Source of the DNA: Actinomycetota bacterium
Lineage (GTDB): Bacteria; Actinomycetota; Thermoleophilia; Gaiellales; Gaiellaceae
Assembly (NCBI GenBank): GCA_005885565.1
Contig: VAXK01000055.1
Coordinates: forward strand, 1 to 14,551
Reading direction: 5' to 3'
DNA length: 14,551 bases
This document shows positions 13,257-14,551 of the stretch, piece after piece. The position numbers and the translations under genes were made by a program. Each line of letters starts with the position of its first letter. Position 1 is the first letter of the stretch. Under the pieces are notes generated by a model. It worked only from the letters and a program-made list of their open reading frames with translations. It searched no databases and was not told the origin of the DNA.

Positions 13257-13661
13257 CTAGACACAGTTCGAGAAGATGTAGTCCTTGAAGGAGCAGCTAA
13301 GCAGGTACGCCGTGGCGTTCGAGGCGTTCTGGCAGTACTCCTTCGTGCGCCCGAGTGCATTCGATTGTCCCACTGTGAGCACGTCATCGAGCGGGCTCGA
13401 CGTCGACTTCACCGTGTAGTGCCAATTGCCTGAGGTGTCGATGTAAGTGACCCGCGCGTAGTTGGCCCCGGGCCAATCCGCCTCGTTGACGATGTAGGCG
13501 TCGCATCCACCGCTATAGCCGCTCGCGCCACCCTGACTGGGCGCCACGTACGCCCTGAAGTACTGGCCGACCTGCGTGTAGTCACCCTCCGCGGCCTGCG
13601 CGCCGAGGAACGCCAGGATGCAACCGACACCAAGCGCGACCCATAGGCGACGCAACTCCAT
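13257..13661 (-). CDS. Small secreted cysteine-containing protein of unknown function
   Basis: 134 residues from ATG 13661. The frame extends upstream to 13769, but ATG 13661 begins a typical signal peptide (MELRRLWVALGVGCILAFLG, likely cut after AQA) and has TATCCT 9 nt upstream. The mature part of about 110 residues is rich in Tyr, Ser, Gly and Asn and looks beta-stranded (QYFRAYVAP, YARVTYIDTSGNWHYTV). It carries four Cys (GGCDAY, EYCQN, LLSCS, SNCV), enough for two disulfides, with the last three within the C-terminal 30 residues. No known family is recognised. The lower GC than the neighbours suggests an accessory gene. Probably co-transcribed with the gene ending at 12602. Confidence 0.7.
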   Translation of the reverse strand: MELRRLWVALGVGCILAFLGAQAAEGDYTQVGQYFRAYVAPSQGGASGYSGGCDAYIVNEADWPGANYARVTYIDTSGNWHYTVKSTSSPLDDVLTVGQSNALGRTKEYCQNASNATAYLLSCSFKDYIFSNCV

Positions 13662-13767
13662 TAAGACTTTAGGATACGACCGATCGCGTCCCCAGTCAAC
13701 GGAACACAAGCCTTCGTCACATGATCCGCCGCACGACGCCAAACGCGCCTGCGATAGCGTGCGCCGC
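13662..13767. promoter_or_regulatory. Divergent intergenic region before the TIM-barrel gene
   Basis: Plus strand: TAGCGT (13755-13760), 7 nt before ATG 13768, a leaderless-type -10. Minus strand: TATCCT (13676-13671), 9 nt before ATG 13661. No clear -35 boxes. The stretch is relatively AT-rich and contains no ORF of its own. Confidence 0.4.
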
Positions 13768-14551
13768 ATGGGCGAGCTGAAGTTCGGGCCGGCGCGGGTT
13801 CCGTCCCAGGAGAGCCCGGAGGCGGCGGTCGAGATCCTCCTCGAGCGCGGCTACAGCGCCTGCGAGATCGACTTCGAGGGCCGCTTCTGGATGGACTACG
13901 ACTTCGCCGCGCGGCTCGGCGAGCTCGCGCGGGAGCACGCCATCGCGCTCTCCGTCCACGCGCCGATCGCCGGGTTCATGGGCCACGCCGAGCGCGGCAA
14001 GAAGCTCAACATGGCGGTCGGGATGCTCGACCACTCGGCCGGGATCGCGAAGGCGGCCGGCGCCGAGCTCGTCGTCTTCCACCCCGGCTTCCTGCTCGGG
14101 CGCACGCGCGAGGAGGCGCTCGACTCGGTCTGCGAGCAGCTCGGCGAGCTCCGCGCGCGCCTCGAAAAGAAGGATCGCGCGGTGCCGTTCGGCATCGAGG
14201 TGATGGGGCGCGTGCGAGAGCTGGGAACCGCCGAGGACGTCGTCGAGATCTCGCGCCGCTGTGGGTGGGTCCGCCCCGTCCTCGACTTCGCCCACATGCA
14301 CGCCACCTCGGACGGAGCGTTCACGAGCGTCGAGCCCTTCCTCGAGGCACTCGAAGCCGCCGACGAGGTGCTTCCGCCGGGTGCCCCCTTCCACGTCCAC
14401 TTCTCGGACATCGCCTTCGCGAACCGGAACGAGACGAAGCACCTCCCCTACGGCGAGGGAACGCTGCGCGCCGAGCCCCTAGGCGAGGCGCTCGCCCGAT
14501 TCGAGCGCCCGGCGACGGTGATCACCGAGTCGCCCGACGAGGCCTCACATC
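13768..14551 (+). CDS. Endonuclease IV / xylose isomerase-like TIM-barrel protein (3' partial)
   Basis: At least 261 residues from ATG 13768; the right edge cuts it near its expected end, as Nfo proteins have about 280. The metal-site series of AP endonuclease family 2 barrels is visible in order: HAP (His64), FHPG (His105), IEVMG (Glu144), LDFAH (Asp173, His176), HVHFSD (His211) and GEG (Glu230). In E. coli Nfo the DRH before GEG supplies Asp and His; here the equivalent is TKH (Thr223, His225), so one ligand differs. Known members either cut DNA at abasic sites or isomerise sugars; with this change an abasic-site nuclease is possible but not certain. There is no ribosome site; TAGCGT lies 7 nt before the ATG. 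Confidence 0.85.
   Translation, partial: MGELKFGPARVPSQESPEAAVEILLERGYSACEIDFEGRFWMDYDFAARLGELAREHAIALSVHAPIAGFMGHAERGKKLNMAVGMLDHSAGIAKAAGAELVVFHPGFLLGRTREEALDSVCEQLGELRARLEKKDRAVPFGIEVMGRVRELGTAEDVVEISRRCGWVRPVLDFAHMHATSDGAFTSVEPFLEALEAADEVLPPGAPFHVHFSDIAFANRNETKHLPYGEGTLRAEPLGEALARFERPATVITESPDEASH

Overview
The window is very GC-rich DNA with tightly packed genes, frequent GTG/TTG starts, few Shine-Dalgarno sequences and several TANNNT -10 boxes placed 6-8 nt before start codons. Together with a Cys-type CcmE, this suggests an actinobacterial chromosome, possibly of the Thermoleophilia (Gaiella/Solirubrobacter) type. The lineage is an inference from gene content and style. No rRNA, tRNA, CRISPR array, transposase or phage gene was seen.

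Left part (1-5134, minus strand): a phosphate-uptake operon reads right to left as a DUF47/PhoU-like regulator (4511-5134), a PiT phosphate permease (3516-4514, TTG start overlapping the previous stop) and a class II FBPase (GlpX)-like protein whose metal-binding residues are mostly substituted (2487-3512). It is followed, behind its own good promoter, by a very long coiled-coil protein that starts with a canonical two-motif MshEN (c-di-GMP-binding type) domain and runs off the left edge (1-2423). Its C-terminal half contains near-identical 59-residue repeats.

Middle part (5221-7431, plus strand): a small PD-(D/E)XK-fold nuclease-like protein, hypoxanthine phosphoribosyltransferase (hpt) and an Nramp Mn/Fe transporter (mntH). 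A DtxR/IdeR/MntR-like operator covers the 19 bp directly in front of the mntH ATG. The convergent gap 7432-7669 has no gene but holds four stem-loops, two of which look like opposed terminators, and a possible small RNA.

Right-middle part (7670-12023, minus strand): reading right to left, a small unknown protein, then ccmE, ccmF and a CcmI-like protein (cytochrome c maturation, System I of the CcmE-Cys type), then an exported coiled-coil M23 peptidase. A cupin gene diverging from this cluster (12076-12577) is broken by three frameshifts.

Right end: two tandem exported proteins of unknown function (12602-13661, minus) in a patch of visibly lower GC, then a divergent endonuclease IV/xylose isomerase-like TIM-barrel protein cut off by the right edge (13768-14551).

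The most novel candidates are the MshEN-coiled-coil protein with internal repeats, the probable GlpX pseudoenzyme inside a phosphate operon, the mntH operator that coincides with an apparent leaderless promoter, and the structured RNA candidate at about 7480-7573.
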